A DNA stretch of 5,744 nt from Treponema sp. UBA7590 (GTDB taxonomy: Bacteria > Spirochaetota > Spirochaetia > Treponematales > Treponemataceae). The stretch covers positions 1 through 5,744 of the forward strand of contig DLKK01000053.1 in NCBI GenBank assembly GCA_002478955.1, read 5' to 3'. A program made the position numbers and the translations under genes. This document shows, piece by piece, positions 5,628 through 5,744 of this stretch (within the stretch, counting starts at the first letter, position 1; every line of letters begins with the position of its first letter). The notes under the pieces were generated by a model. It was not told where the DNA came from, searched no databases, and saw only the letters and a program-made list of their open reading frames with translations.

Positions 5628-5744
5628 ATTTGCCACAATCTATTGGAATATTTTTTGGAAAAATATTTACTAATAATATTTATTTGCTTGCATATTTTGG
5701 AATGTTATTTAATTTTATATTTTTTATATTAGTTTATTATTTGA
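5628..5744 (-). other. AT-rich non-coding region upstream of csm3
   Basis: Every minus-strand frame is closed here; any gene entering from upstream must stop by 5724. At least 96 nt therefore separate it from csm3. Composition is far more AT-rich than the genes. A possible -10 hexamer TATTAT lies at 5678-5673 on the minus strand (about 45 nt before the csm3 ATG), but no good -35 accompanies it. TTGGAA occurs three times on the plus strand, at 5643-5648, 5655-5660 and 5697-5702. AAATATT (5661-5667) and AATATTT (5675-5681) form a small inverted repeat. The likeliest reading is a promoter region for a csm3-led transcript. Confidence 0.4.

Noticed and set aside
5628..5636. GTG start for csm3 three codons upstream
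   Set aside because: It has no ribosome-binding site, and the ATG at 5627 gives the usual short N-terminus before the first Csm3 strand. It cannot be fully excluded.
5173..5673. Plus-strand open frame of 166 codons opposite csm3
   Set aside because: Csm3 motifs on the minus strand explain this DNA, and the plus frame has no recognisable domain.
5702..5744. Plus-strand ATG opening a hydrophobic frame to the window end
   Set aside because: It lies in AT-rich DNA that favours Phe, Leu, Ile and Tyr codons by composition, has no properly spaced ribosome-binding site, and is only 14 codons long.

Overview
The window is a piece of a type III-A (Csm) CRISPR-Cas locus. All recognisable genes lie on the minus strand, so transcription runs from high to low coordinates. 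In that order they are csm3, csm4, csm5, a Schlafen/AlbA-type gene with a putative ATP-binding domain and a winged helix-turn-helix (wHTH), a CARF-HEPN protein of the TIGR02221 (Csx2/TM1812, Csx1-like) family, and the first codons of an unidentified gene that runs off the window. The DNA is AT-rich and its coding strand favours AAA, GAA and AAT codons. That fits a low-GC anaerobe such as a Treponema-like spirochaete or a Firmicute, but no marker gene fixes the host, so this is a weak inference.

Region by region: 5628-5744 is an extremely AT-rich, apparently non-coding segment upstream of csm3. 2988-5627 holds the backbone genes csm3-csm4-csm5 with tight operon spacing (13 nt between csm3 and csm4, 4-nt overlap of csm4 and csm5). 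1495-2961 is the AlbA-type gene, 26 nt after csm5 and with its own Shine-Dalgarno (SD) sequence. 1331-1494 is a 164-nt spacer holding four separate perfect inverted repeats, one of them terminator-like. 104-1330 is the CARF-HEPN gene. 1-61 is a gene fragment.

How the parts work together: in known type III-A complexes Csm3 forms the backbone and slices target RNA, Csm4 caps the crRNA 5' end and holds Cas10, and Csm5 caps the 3' end. Cas10 makes cyclic oligoadenylate when target RNA is bound, and a CARF-HEPN protein answers by degrading RNA. Cas10 (csm1), csm2, cas6 and a CRISPR array are not in the window. The csm2 position directly upstream of csm3 is empty of coding sequence for at least 96 nt.

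The main unexplained element is the Schlafen/AlbA gene set between the backbone genes and the CARF effector. It keeps Glu/Glu/Asp positions resembling the Schlafen RNase active site, and it has a four-unit Asn-Cys-Gly-Glu linker encoded by four identical 12-bp repeats. It could be an additional effector or a regulator of the locus.
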